Source: Strigamia acuminata (taxonomy: Eukaryota; Arthropoda; Chilopoda; Geophilomorpha; Linotaeniidae). From it: 64,000 nt of DNA. Shown here one piece after another: positions 33,207 to 42,960 of the stretch. The notes below the pieces were generated by a model. The model was not told the origin of the DNA and made no database searches. It saw nothing but the letters and a program-made list of their open reading frames with translations. A program made the position numbers and the translations under genes. The first letter of the stretch is position 1, and each line of letters starts with the position of its first letter. The stretch is taken from contig OX442318.1 in NCBI GenBank assembly GCA_949358305.1, forward strand, positions 792,501 through 856,500, given 5' to 3'.

Positions 33207-35635
33207 TCTCTTCTCCAGTGTCCCACCTCGTTACAATAATTACAAGGTTTTGTGGTGGAGTTATCTGTTTTCGGGTACGGTCGTCTCACGAACTCTTTTT
33301 TCTCGTAGGGTTTGTCGCTTTTTGGATTGTGGTGCTCCGTTTTATTCGCGGTCTTCATTCGGGGTCGGTAGCTTGGGGCGATTTCTTTCCCCATGTTAGC
33401 GTGGAGAGTCTCTTCTTCTTGTTGGCTATCGCTGGTATCCCCTCCTGAGTTTTGCTCGGAGTTATTGTCTTCACTTTCCCTCCCTTCTTCGAGATTAGTT
33501 GCGTCGGAGTTTGTACTGGCTTTGTAAGCTTTTGGAGCCGGTATCGGGTTCGAGGTGGCTTTATCGTTCGCCTTTTTCGGAGGTGCGGCCTCGATTTCCC
33601 CGTTCAGGAAGCTACGCGACTGGATCAGTCTCCCTGCGTCATGATTTTTCGCATGGATACGCTGTATGCGGAGTTGCGTTTGTGTCCTCTGTTCGGGCGT
33701 CAGGGCTTCCGTATAACGATCGTCTACTTCTTCGTGATAGTCATTTACAAATTTTAGCAGCTGTTCGAAACTATCTGCTGTGGGAGCGTTCATATCTCTC
33801 AGTACTTTCTTTGAGGTGTCGTTTAACCCCTTTTCGAAAATCACGTTTTGCGCATATTCGTCGAGTGGCGTATCCAACTCGTTGAACAAACTTTTCGCTC
33901 GTCGGAAATAGGCTCGTAACTCTTCTCCTGCGGCTTGTAGCATGAGACTGACTCTCTGTCTAATTTCTTTTTGGGTCTCGCCGTACTGACTGTTGAAAGC
34001 GACGACAAACTGTTCCCAAGTTTTTAATTTTGCTTCCACATACCAGGCTCTGGCTTCCCCTATTAACATTTCGGGTAGTCCTTTTGTTACCATCTCGTCG
34101 GGTTCGGCTCCGAGTCGTGAAATGGTGAGTGCCACTTCGTCTAAGAAGTTATTGCCGGCCCTCCAGGTTCCGTCGAATCTCATCAGTCGCAACTGTGACC
34201 ATTTTATGTTTCGGTCCTTTTGTTCTAAAGCCCATTGATCGGCGGAATATTTTCGAAGAAGGCTCTCGTTTTGTCTTGGGCGATTTCTCAGATTTCGATT
34301 TTGGTTGACCTGGGAGTCGGCGCGTGCTCGTTCCTCGAGTGCTCTTAATCTAGCTTCCATTATGGGATCGGCTTGGTATTGATTCCCACAGTTCGGGGAC
34401 GTAGCTCCATTTTGGGGCGCAAATCGTTGGAAATTACCGTTGGTTGAGTTCGGGTCGGTCAAGGTCGGTGTTGTCGAGTTTGGCTGCGACTCGGTCAGTT
34501 GTGTTCCGGGGGGGAAAATTCCGTTTATGGCTGTTCCATTTAGGACCCCGTTCTTCTGTCCGATCAAAATGGTCGACCCTCTCCCGCCGTAAAGTTGTGT
34601 CTTTAGTCTTGCGGCTTCTCGGTCGACTTCGTTGGCGGCTTGTATTTTAATTCTTTCCGCCTCGTTTGCGGCTTCGACGTTGGCTTGTACCGTCTGGATA
34701 TCTTCGAGGCTTGGCATTGCCAACCTGTTCCGTCCTTGCTGGTTTCTGAGGTGGTTTCGCTGATTTATCAGTCTAATCATCTCTGCGTTAGGGTCCTTTG
34801 GGGTTTGACTGGTGTGGCCAGCTCTCGTAGCAAAGGATTGGGCGATTGCCCACGACTGTTGACCCTTATTATTTCGACGGTCCTGCTGGAAGGCTTCCAG
34901 GAATTCGTTCTGGATTTCGACTGGCTCGTCCACTATACTATCCCATCCTTGAACGTTGATTCCTTTCGAGCTGAGGGAATCGGCCTCGCTTTCGTCGTCG
35001 GCGTCGGATGTTCGGATGGAATCACAGGAGTCCGTCGTTTGGTTATTCGTTTTTTGACGTTTTACGTTTTTTCGACCTCTTCTAAGGGCTCGTTTTTCCG
35101 CTCGCTCTTTGGCAAGACGAATGATCATGTTCATCTGTGCTAGCGGGTCCCCTTCTTCGTTGTAAGGGATTCCCTCCAGTCGAGCGAGTTCGTACGCTTC
35201 TTTACAGCTATCGATCTGGGATTTCTTCGAATTATAACCGTGTGTGATCGTGACACGATTACTCTGGCGATTATCCTGATTGTCGAATAGGTTATACCCG
35301 TTCTGACTTTGTTCGGATTCTTCTTCTTCCTCTTCGACTTCTTCTTCGATTCGCTGATTTATCGGCGTTTTATTGGTTGGGTTTTTGCTAGCGGGTACTT
35401 TACTAGCCGGCGTTTTTCCGGTCGGCACATTCTCGGGTGGTTTTTTCGCGTGGTTTTCGTTGACTGGTGTCTTTCCAGTCGTCTTTTCCCTCGTCGGCTC
35501 CGGTGGCTGCTTTTCTAACGCTGGACTAGCTAATGCTTCGGCCCTTGCCTTGGCGGATTCCATGGCTTTTCTTCGGGCGCTTGCGGTTGAAGGGTTTCGA
35601 TTTTTCCCGCTTTTCGTCATTTCGATAGTTTGCAA
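33080..35635 (-). CDS. gag: Ty3/gypsy Gag protein
   Basis: 851 residues, capsid/nucleocapsid precursor. The N-terminal third is low-complexity Lys/Pro/Thr-rich with a Glu run. A retrotransposon-gag domain follows, with WEQFVVAFNSQYGETQKEIR and EELRAYFRRAKSLFNEL. The C-terminal zinc knuckle CNYCNEVGHWRRDC (CX2CX4HX4C) is at about residues 797-810. It is longer than most gypsy Gags because of the disordered N-terminus. Confidence 0.95.
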   Translation of the reverse strand: MQTIEMTKSGKNRNPSTASARRKAMESAKARAEALASPALEKQPPEPTREKTTGKTPVNENHAKKPPENVPTGKTPASKVPASKNPTNKTPINQRIEEEVEEEEEESEQSQNGYNLFDNQDNRQSNRVTITHGYNSKKSQIDSCKEAYELARLEGIPYNEEGDPLAQMNMIIRLAKERAEKRALRRGRKNVKRQKTNNQTTDSCDSIRTSDADDESEADSLSSKGINVQGWDSIVDEPVEIQNEFLEAFQQDRRNNKGQQSWAIAQSFATRAGHTSQTPKDPNAEMIRLINQRNHLRNQQGRNRLAMPSLEDIQTVQANVEAANEAERIKIQAANEVDREAARLKTQLYGGRGSTILIGQKNGVLNGTAINGIFPPGTQLTESQPNSTTPTLTDPNSTNGNFQRFAPQNGATSPNCGNQYQADPIMEARLRALEERARADSQVNQNRNLRNRPRQNESLLRKYSADQWALEQKDRNIKWSQLRLMRFDGTWRAGNNFLDEVALTISRLGAEPDEMVTKGLPEMLIGEARAWYVEAKLKTWEQFVVAFNSQYGETQKEIRQRVSLMLQAAGEELRAYFRRAKSLFNELDTPLDEYAQNVIFEKGLNDTSKKVLRDMNAPTADSFEQLLKFVNDYHEEVDDRYTEALTPEQRTQTQLRIQRIHAKNHDAGRLIQSRSFLNGEIEAAPPKKANDKATSNPIPAPKAYKASTNSDATNLEEGRESEDNNSEQNSGGDTSDSQQEEETLHANMGKEIAPSYRPRMKTANKTEHHNPKSDKPYEKKEFVRRPYPKTDNSTTKPCNYCNEVGHWRRDCPKRKKRKEEKEAAKNDALLEKLTAKFEELTKNWLKQTEKK

Positions 35636-35686
35636 AGTTCAAACCGTAAGATATGTTTATTTAAAATAGTTTGAATGTTCAAAACT

Positions 35687-35704
35687 ATCCCGGACAGGCC
35701 CCCA
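35687..35704 (-). other. Primer-binding site of the gypsy element, tRNA-Pro-like
   Basis: Two bases inside the 5' LTR, the minus strand reads TGGGGGCCTGTCCGGGAT. This complements the 3' end of eukaryotic tRNA-Pro (ATCCCGGACGAGCCCCCA) except at two adjacent positions. Confidence 0.65.
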
Positions 35705-35706
35705 CG

Positions 35707-36316
35707 TGTCGTAACCTTGATTCCGGTAAATAAACTTACACAATATCTTACAATAATAACCTTTTATTTCACACTTGTAATATAATACAAATATACTTAA
35801 CAATGTTGTGGTCTCGGATCCTTGTCGGCGGATACGATTTGTTGCTGCACGGCAGTCTTACACGTGGTTTCTGTTGTCTAGGGTAATGGCGTCTGGCGAA
35901 ACACGTGTTCGCAAACGCTTCGCTTCGGTAGATATTACTATCGTAGTATTGCTACGATAAATATCTGTGACTGTGATTTATAGATGAATTTGGCAACGGG
36001 CATCGATCCTCTATCAATCCGGTAAAACGGCCTGACGGTGAGGTGGTGATGCTAATGTTGCTCTGGTATCTATAAAGTGGGGGTTTCCGGTCAGATACGG
36101 GTTTAAATAGTGGCTGGACCGGAAATGACGTATTTGCATAAATTCGGGGAATTATGCAAATCTATGACGTTGTCACGTCAGTCCCGCAGAAACGGTAAAA
36201 CTAGTATAGCTAGTTTTCCCGCAATAATCTGACAATCATTTTACTATCAATATTAAAATTACTATTTATTAAGTTATGATTAATTAAAACACTTTTGTGA
36301 CCTCGTGGTCACCACA
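35707..36316 (-). repeat. 5' LTR of the Ty3/gypsy element
   Basis: 610-bp partner of 24919-25528; one base difference seen. Promoter and R region not resolved. Confidence 0.97.
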
Positions 36317-36320
36317 AAGT

Positions 36321-37853
36321 ATTATGTGTCGGCTGTGTCAACAGTATTTGGAATCTGCACTGATATTAAAAAACGTAAGGACAAACACAAAACACATTGT
36401 TTTCTTCTCATTTTTAAATGTTTACAGCTGATCAGCCATATGTCCGGATGTCTAACCAATTCCGTAGCATTCGGCAGCCGCTTGAAAACAAATACAAATG
36501 GAATGTCAATCAACCAGTGAGATCTTGTGACGTTTTTAATTTTTCTTCCGACGATTATTGCGATTGCATTTGTTGCAGAACTTCATTCTACCTCAGAACA
36601 AATATCTTCACCCACAATATATCTTCTACACACCCAGTAAGGGTCGTATTAAAGTTCACATTTCTCGCAAAACGGTAATGTTTGTAAAGGGTGTCCCAAA
36701 AGTGACGCAAGATTTGAATTCGCCGCCATTTGTGCAGTAAATTGTTTGCAACCCTGAAACAACAACAAATTGACAGCTGAGAGTTTAGGGTTAGGTTTAG
36801 GGTTAGTGAAAATGGAGTGTTACACGATACAACAACGTGTTTAGGGTTAGTAAAAATGGAGCGTTACACGATACAACAACGTGTAACAATTCAATTACTG
36901 CATGAGACATTTCCTGATCGTGTACTCTTTCATTTCGGTGATCAGAATTGTAATGCACGGGTGGTTGTGGGCTTGTTGACATAGACCTTTGACTTCAAAT
37001 CACCCCATAAAAAGAAATCTAATGGTGTTAAATCACACAATCTAGGGAGCCAATTCTGATCACCGAAACGAGAGAGTACACGACCAGGAAATGTCTCATG
37101 CAGTAATTGAATTGTTACACGTTGTTGTATCGTGTAACGCTCCATTTTCACTAACCCTAAACCTAACCCTAAACTCTCAGCTGTCAATTTGTTGTTGTTT
37201 CAGGGTTGCAAACAATTTACTGCACAAATGGCGGCGAATTCAAATCTTGCGTTACTTTTGGGACACCCTTTATTACAAATTCCATCAAGGCATTATCATG
37301 TTTATTCTTTTTAGCTGATTCGAATCAACACTCCGAAAAACCCTTGTGCAGCAAATCAGCGAAGTTCAGAATGTGAAGAAAAATGTTACCGAGCCAAGCT
37401 TCAGATACAACCGTTCACTTGCAGGTATGTATTTTCCACATCACAGAGTTTAACAGAGGCTCACACCATGAAATGATTAGGGTGTGTCCCACTAATAGAT
37501 TGCCATTTATGGAAACAAGTAATCTATCTTACTGCCTGACAAGAGAAACGGCAGAAGAGACTGTCAAAATGTATTTGGACGCTCAATCCAGGACAGATCC
37601 TCGCAAAGACTGTAACTGCTTACCACGCTGTGAAGAAACAATGTTCCTTTCTTCAGTAAAAGAAGTTGTTTATATAGAAAACTGGATCGTAAATGAGTTT
37701 ATAATTGAGAACAACATTCGAGAAATAATTGCAGAAGAGGAAGAACTTTCCATCATCAAACTGCTTTGTCAAATTGGATCAATTATTGGGGTTTTTACGG
37801 GTCTCTCAGCATTTGCATTCATTGAATATTTCTTAGCACTGCAAAGCAAATGA
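36321..37853 (+). CDS. Two-unit DEG/ENaC channel gene A, 3' part (rest of unit 2)
   Basis: Continues gene A after the gypsy insertion. Exon 7 resumes at 36321-36374 (36317-36320 is the duplicated AAGT), and the frame restored across the target site reads ...SAPKYYVSAVSTVFGICT. Then come exons 36428-36516, 36579-36674, 37315-37424 and 37499-37853. Unit 2 shows NPCAANQ, the Cys block CEEKCYRAKLQIQPFTC, the conserved pre-TM2 CNCLPRCEETMFL, and TM2 LLCQIGSIIGVFTGLSAFAF with a normal filter GLS at residues 766-768. The stop is at 37853; the full intact gene would give 782 residues. Exon lengths 96 and 110 and all phases equal those of gene B. As it stands, the product would be truncated or misspliced at exon 7. 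Confidence 0.88.
36687..37270. mobile_element. Foldback MITE derived from a mariner-like element, TA duplication
   Basis: 584 bp flanked by TA. Ends AAGGGTGTCCCAAAAGTGAC and its complement. The long arms include a transposase-like N-terminal fragment (MERYTIQQRVTIQLLHET) and, inverted, a C-terminal fragment (CDLTPLDFFLWGDLKSKVY) typical of mariner-like transposases. It is a rearranged deletion derivative in an intron of gene A. The TTTAGGGTTAG repeats in the arms are part of the element, not telomere. Confidence 0.85.
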
Positions 37854-38460
37854 AAGGATTCATAAAACAAAAACTTTTTCCACTCTTTCAACCAATTTCT
37901 TCACTTTGTATTTTAAGAAAATTGTTGAGATTATGCTAGGATGGGGCTATTTGCATCAAGATGTGGTTGGAGACAAAACTGGACACATGTGTTACATTTG
38001 CATATTAAACAGGAAGTTAAAGTTTATTCTCTTATTAGTATACAAATATATTCAAATATGCTTGTACGCCACCTGATGATGACGCACTGAACAATATCAC
38101 CAACAAAAATTGCAACAGAGCTCATGTCTAAGCATCTGCAAAACATTAAGTGCATTATTTGTAATGGCTTTTGCCGCTGTATAAACACATAATTATCAAG
38201 TACCATATTTTATCAATGCGTCTTACAACCGATGGCGTTTTAGAATCGAAGATGTCTTGTAATTCTGAGTGTTTTAAATTTTACCGCAGGATCAAACTTT
38301 TCACCCGAAATATATTTTTTACATTCCCTGCATGAATTTGATTGCAAGCGGTCTTTGCTCTTTGCTCTTATTCAATATTTCGTTTGATTGCAAAGTAAAT
38401 GGAATCATCTATCATACAATAACAAAACCTTGCTTTTCACTCATTCAGTCTATTTTATTA
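37854..38460. other. 3' flank of channel gene A
   Basis: No gene recognised. No canonical AATAAA lies close after the stop. A 60-codon minus-strand frame near 38024-38206 has no support. Confidence 0.3.
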
Positions 38461-38620
38461 ATGTCTCACCGTGTTTGTATTCAACTTTTCAATGATCTAG
38501 TTGTAATAGTTTAGGAATGTGGAATAAAATGTTTAAAGAAATTTTCAGCATCTATTATTGTATATTTTCAATCGATGAAAGTCTAGTTGGTGATGCTGCA
38601 ACAATGCGTGTTCCATTTAG
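38461..38620 (+). repeat. 160-bp segment duplicated downstream of both channel genes (pair with 55434-55593)
   Basis: Starts ATGTCTCACCGTGTTTGTAT and ends GCGTGTTCCATTTAG in both copies, about 90% alike by eye. It lies 0.6 kb after gene A and 1.1 kb after gene B, so it marks the tandem duplication unit. It may be a conserved 3' UTR part or a hitchhiking repeat. Confidence 0.8.
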
Positions 38621-39195
38621 TTACAGCATTTTTTTGACACAACACCCTTTGTATATATATTATATTGTAATACCAAATGTAGACCAACAACATACAAAAG
38701 ATAAACTTAACAAACCATTAATTTATGCACATTGTTATAATTATTAAATAAACAAGCGTGGTTTAGAAACAAACAAACAAATGTACGTGAAAACATGAGT
38801 GTGATGCTGCGCGCGATACATAAAGCAAAAGTAAATCTGAACTAGTACAAAGATCACAGGCGTTGCCACGGCAACAGCCAGGCAAGCATAAGCGATATAA
38901 TGTAGATCAACTGAAACTTCAACCATTCAAATGCAAGTACGTATACGTTGTCAATTCATTGCTTTTCAACAACAAAAAATAATTCACCACCCAAATACAT
39001 AAGGTGCCTTCAAAGTTTCTGTTTATAAAAACGGCCAAAATAGTATGTAAAAACGTACCTAACCGTGAATGTGTTCGTTTTTAGGCCCATCAATTGTATC
39101 ATCACAGAATAAGTTTACCAAGGAAATTAATTGCTGTTCTTCAATTACTTCTCAATCTTCCAGTTGGTTGTGCAATGTTGCCTGCCCAAATAATA
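38621..39195. other. Intergenic, one weak minus-strand ORF
   Basis: A 60-codon minus-strand frame (38744-38926) starts MVEVSVDLHYIAYACLAVAV and is hydrophobic enough for one membrane helix. No homologue is recognised and no supporting neighbour is seen. Otherwise nothing identifiable. Confidence 0.2.
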
Positions 39196-39556
39196 ATTTT
39201 ACTCCTCTGTATTTGATTTTGATTACTTCTCTGTATTTGATTTTGATTACTTCTCGGTATTTGATTTTGATTACTTCTCGGTATTTGATTTTGATTACTT
39301 CTCTGTATTTGATTTTGATTACTTCTCGGTATTTGGTTTTGATTACTCCTCTATATTTGATTACTGCTCTGTATTTGATTACTTCTCTGTATTTGATTTT
39401 GATTACTCCTCTATATTTGATTACTGCTCTGTATTTGATTACTGCTCTGTATTTGATTACCGCTCTGTATTTGATTACTCATCTGTATTTGATTTTGATT
39501 ACTTCTCTGCATTTGACTTTGATTACTCCTCTATTTGATTTCGATTACTCCTCTGT
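39196..39556. repeat. Minisatellite, 21-22-bp unit (TCTGTATTTGATTTTGATTA) with shorter variants
   Basis: About 16 tandem copies of TATTTGATTTTGATTACTTC or the shorter TATTTGATTACTGCTC. The open frame across it (Tyr-Leu-Ile repeats) is repeat translation. Confidence 0.92.
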
Positions 39557-39944
39557 ATTAGTATAGCTTTTCACAGCAAATAGACTGTACACAATTCTTC
39601 GTGCTGTTGATCAGGTAAGTGTGTTAAATTTTAACATTTTGGCATTTTAAACAGTCTCACAAAGCACAACAGTCCCACAAACTCAATAAGTTATACCAAG
39701 TTCACACCAACGAATGGAGTTTGGCTGGCTCTGATCCGCCCGATCAGATCCAACTGAACAGAGTTCCAATATTCCCTTGCATGGAGTTATGTTGACACCA
39801 AAATGCGATGCAATCAAACCAATTTGATTATCGAATAATGCTCAACAATGGAATGCTACAGATGGCTGACATTATTTAATAAATTCCAATCCAAATTTTT
39901 CAATTATAGATTCGAGTTGTGAGAACTCGATTGACAGAGTTGTT

Positions 39945-40090
39945 GGACACATGGATCTAGATACGAGCGTTCAAACCAATCTTGGATCTAGATACGAGCG
40001 TTCACACCAATCTTGGATCTAGATCCGTGAACGAAGTTCAGCGTTTACACCAATCTTGGATCTAGATCTGCAGCTTCGAATGAGATCCAA
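39945..40090. repeat. Tandem repeat containing CTTGGATCTAGATACGAGCG
   Basis: Three to four copies of a ~33-47-bp unit. It is enclosed by outward inverted motifs (CAAGTTCACACCAACG near 39697, CTTGGTGTGAACA near 40094), suggesting it is the core of another small inverted-repeat element. Confidence 0.6.
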
Positions 40091-40114
40091 AAGCTTGGTG
40101 TGAACATGATATTA

Positions 40115-40656
40115 AGGTGCCTTTTCATGTGCGATTATTTTCTATTGCGCCACTCTAAAAATCGCGTGTGAATGTACTACGCGCGATTTTCTCGCTTCGC
40201 TTTGCAACAGAGCTTCGCTTTGCCATTTTCATGTGAGAGGTCGCGTCACTGGCACATTTTCAAAATGGCTGCTCGAATGTCTAGGAAACAGGTTGTTTAA
40301 AAAAAGTTAAAAGAAACATCAACATTAGTATTGGAAAATGCACGCGAATTAAGAAATAAATATTGAGTTCCTTCAATTATTTATTAGATTTTTTTGAATT
40401 GTTTTTTCTATTGCACGTGGTGAAAAATTTCAGCCAATGGAAGCAATTTACCAAACTCAACTTCCCATTGGCCCAAGATGGTCACGTGGTCTGTATCGAA
40501 CGCGATATCGCGCGCGATTTATGGTCGAGAACTAGCATCGGTAGTCGCGCGCAATCCTGGTTCTCGCTTTACAAATCGCGAGCGATTCATTTTTCAGCTT
40601 AGCTGAAAATGACAAGGCGCGCGATTGACGAAAAAATCGCACATGAAAAGGCACCT
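40115..40656. mobile_element. PIF/Harbinger-type MITE, TTA target duplication
   Basis: The ends AGGTGCCTTTTCATGTGCGA and TCGCACATGAAAAGGCACCT are perfect inverted repeats flanked by TTA on both sides. 542 bp, no transposase. A three-base TWA duplication is the Harbinger mark. Confidence 0.8.
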
Positions 40657-40766
40657 TTACACACAAAACCGTACTGTGCATACATACATTACAACAATAT
40701 TTAATAAAATCAAAATTAATTTTCATGTTGATACCAAATAAGCTTAGCTATTTGAGAAAACTAAGC

Positions 40767-41480
40767 ATGGATGACTACCGATCAAATCAACCAGTTGGCC
40801 GAATACAACAACTTAGAAGACGGAAGCTGCAACGACTTGTTGCCAGCATTGTGGCGAAGCAACCACAGATACCACCATTCATTGAATCTATGACAATCAT
40901 TTCAAAACAGAAAAAAATTGTGTCTGTTCTGCTTTTCACATTGCTTATTGTCAATCTGACAGTGTGCGTTTACCAAACTATGGATCGATTATTGTTTTTC
41001 ATGAATGAACCAACAACTGTTGATGTGCACTTAATCGAAACAACATATGGTTCTTATCCTTATGTTTATATTTTTCCAATAACAACTCAAGAATATAACG
41101 ATTACAACGGTATTGATGAATGTAATGCTTTATGGACTCAGCCAAATCAGAAATTTAGTGAATCCGTCAAACTTCTGAGTATTCCTAGTTACATAGCTGA
41201 AGCCTATTTCAAAATGGTAAACCTCCATTTCTCTTTGTATAAATCAAATAAATAAGAAAAATTTTGCAGGGAAAATCACGTATAAATATTAAGATTGGAA
41301 ATTATGATTCCGTTATGCAACCCACTGCTCAAGTTTCAAGTTGTAAGTCTTACTGACAAAATTTAAATCCAGATTTGTAATTTATAATATAATTTTTGTT
41401 TAGCATTGCGGCTTCCATATGGAAATATTAATTACAGGATGGTAATCAAACTGAAATTTCCATCCAGATGCGACAACTAT
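40767..41480 (+). CDS. Two-unit DEG/ENaC channel gene B, 5' part, broken in exon 3
   Basis: Paralogue of gene A. Exons 40767-41216, 41270-41342, and exon 3 from 41404 to the copia insertion at 41480. The start at MDDYRSNQPVGRIQQLRRRK was chosen because RIQQLR lies a similar distance from the start in genes A and C; an in-frame ATG 14 codons upstream exists. TM1 of unit 1 (LLFTLLIVNLTVCVYQTMD) is followed by the conserved MNEPTTVDVHLIETTYG and the ectodomain strand YPYVYIFPITTQEY. Exon 2 is 73 bases and exon 3 totals 80 bases once the insertion and duplicate are removed, identical to gene A. The break falls two codons before the exon 3 donor. Confidence 0.88.
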
Positions 41481-42090
41481 TGTTGGTCATATGATTCGGT
41501 ACGGATCACAAATTATTATTTGAGTCGATGTTATCAATGATTATTCAGTATTCATTATGTTATTTACCTTTTATTGACTCTTTTCAATGTATTTCTTATT
41601 TTGGATATGTTCCAAGTTGTATTCCGTACAATTGTACGTGATTGTGTTATATTTAAGTGCATTAAGCACCTTGCTGTTAGTTTTTCATCAAATGCATGTG
41701 GCATCATGCATCTTGTAATATTTTCCTTTTTTATATTGCCCAATTCTAACACCAGATGGTGTTATCGTTTGTTATTCTCACCCAAGATGGCCGCACACAG
41801 GTGCGAGGATGTTTTCCAACCATTTCAAATGAATAGGAACATTACATGTAAGCATTATTTCGATTAAACATTATATTTTATTGTTTTAACTCATTGCCAG
41901 TTAACCTAGCACGTTTATAAGTGCTTAGTTTATAGTTTTTGCGCAGATAAGTGGCATTAGGCCACGCGCACTTGTTTTTCACGGCAAAACGTCCGTGTTA
42001 CGTTCGTCTCGGGTCGAGACGGCGCCTTCCGTGCTAAATACACGCTTCCACCGGTGTTATTCGCACCGTTTTGCGCTTCACTTGCCTACA
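41481..42090 (+). repeat. 5' LTR of the copia element
   Basis: 610-bp direct repeat of 48103-48712. The small frames in it are LTR sequence, not genes. Confidence 0.97.
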
Positions 42091-42092
42091 AG

Positions 42093-42104
42093 TGGTAGCA
42101 GAGC
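42093..42104 (+). other. Primer-binding site of the copia element
   Basis: TGGTAGCAGAGC two bases after the 5' LTR matches the copia-type site complementary to an internal part of initiator tRNA-Met. An ~860-bp leader follows before the polyprotein ATG. Confidence 0.75.
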
Positions 42105-42960
42105 GCTGGAGACGAGCCACTGTGCAATTTTCGTTAATTTACTGCAAAATTTTCGCGTTTATCGCGAATTTTTGCAGCATTTATCTATTTTCAGATTTTC
42201 GTCACTATTTTCCACCGATTTTCGTCTTGCCAACGTCTTAGCGACGTTCATTCGACGTTCTTACGACGCCTCATTCCTTAATTTTGCCGAAAATTCCGCG
42301 GGCTACGCGAATTTTCCGGCAAATTTCATATTTTTCAGGTTTTTCGCCGATTTTCTTTGTACGACAACGTCTTCGCGACGTTTACCACTAGAAACGGGCG
42401 ATTCCCGCTGCTTAGTGCCCCGGTGCACGGCAGTATCGACGATTTATATCGATTTTCGACGATTTATCGCTTTTTCGGCGATCAAATGCGATTTGGCCAA
42501 ATAATCGCACATCAATCGGTTTTTCACCGCACCAAATTAATCAATACTTCCCTTTCAGTAGTCGTATTACCTTTGTTAGTTTTTAAGGGGGATTTTGGTG
42601 TGGGACACTTAGTATCCTCGGCGCCCTTCACTCGAATCCGAGTAAGCGCCGTTGTATTCTCCGGTTGTGCTTGTCGTGGTACAAGTGAGGTTTCCCGCGG
42701 CTCCAGGCAGTCGAACGGACCCTCTCAGACTGGCAACCGGAGGTTATTTGACAACTTCAGAAGTTGTCGCCCATTTTTGGTATTCCGCTTCGATCCACGT
42801 GGGAACAGTGCCGTGTCGTGTTTGTGCTACGGAATCCGTGTTTTCTGCGCCGTTTTAGTGCTATTTCGTCGGTTTTCGTGCTTCGATTTATCGCTTATCG
42901 CCGACATCGCCACTCCCAACACTAGTTTATCTCCGCGTTTGTGCCTTCGTCTTCATCACG

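Larger units (their letters stand above)
24919..36316 (-). mobile_element. Full-length Ty3/gypsy LTR retrotransposon, antisense, inside exon 7 of channel gene A
   Basis: 11,398 bp bounded by two 610-bp LTRs (TGTCG...CCACA) that I find to differ at one base (AAATTTATG versus AAATCTATG). The target duplication is AAGT (24915-24918 and 36317-36320). Reading minus strand, the order is 5' LTR, tRNA-Pro-like primer site, gag, pol (protease, RT, RNase H, integrase), third ORF, polypurine tract (GAGGAGGGGACG), 3' LTR. The pol order with integrase last defines Ty3/gypsy. Near-identical LTRs and long open ORFs mean a recent, possibly still active copy. Confidence 0.97.

Noticed and set aside
36780-37190. 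TTAGGG-like repeats as interstitial telomere
   Set aside because: Only a few irregular copies, placed symmetrically within the arms of a TA-flanked foldback element.
38744-38926. Minus-strand 60-codon hydrophobic frame as a small membrane protein gene
   Set aside because: No homologue, no splice or poly(A) context and no paralogous copy after gene B; kept only as a weak note.
39069-39566. 165-codon open frame with Tyr-Leu-Ile repeats
   Set aside because: It is the translation of a 21-22-bp minisatellite.
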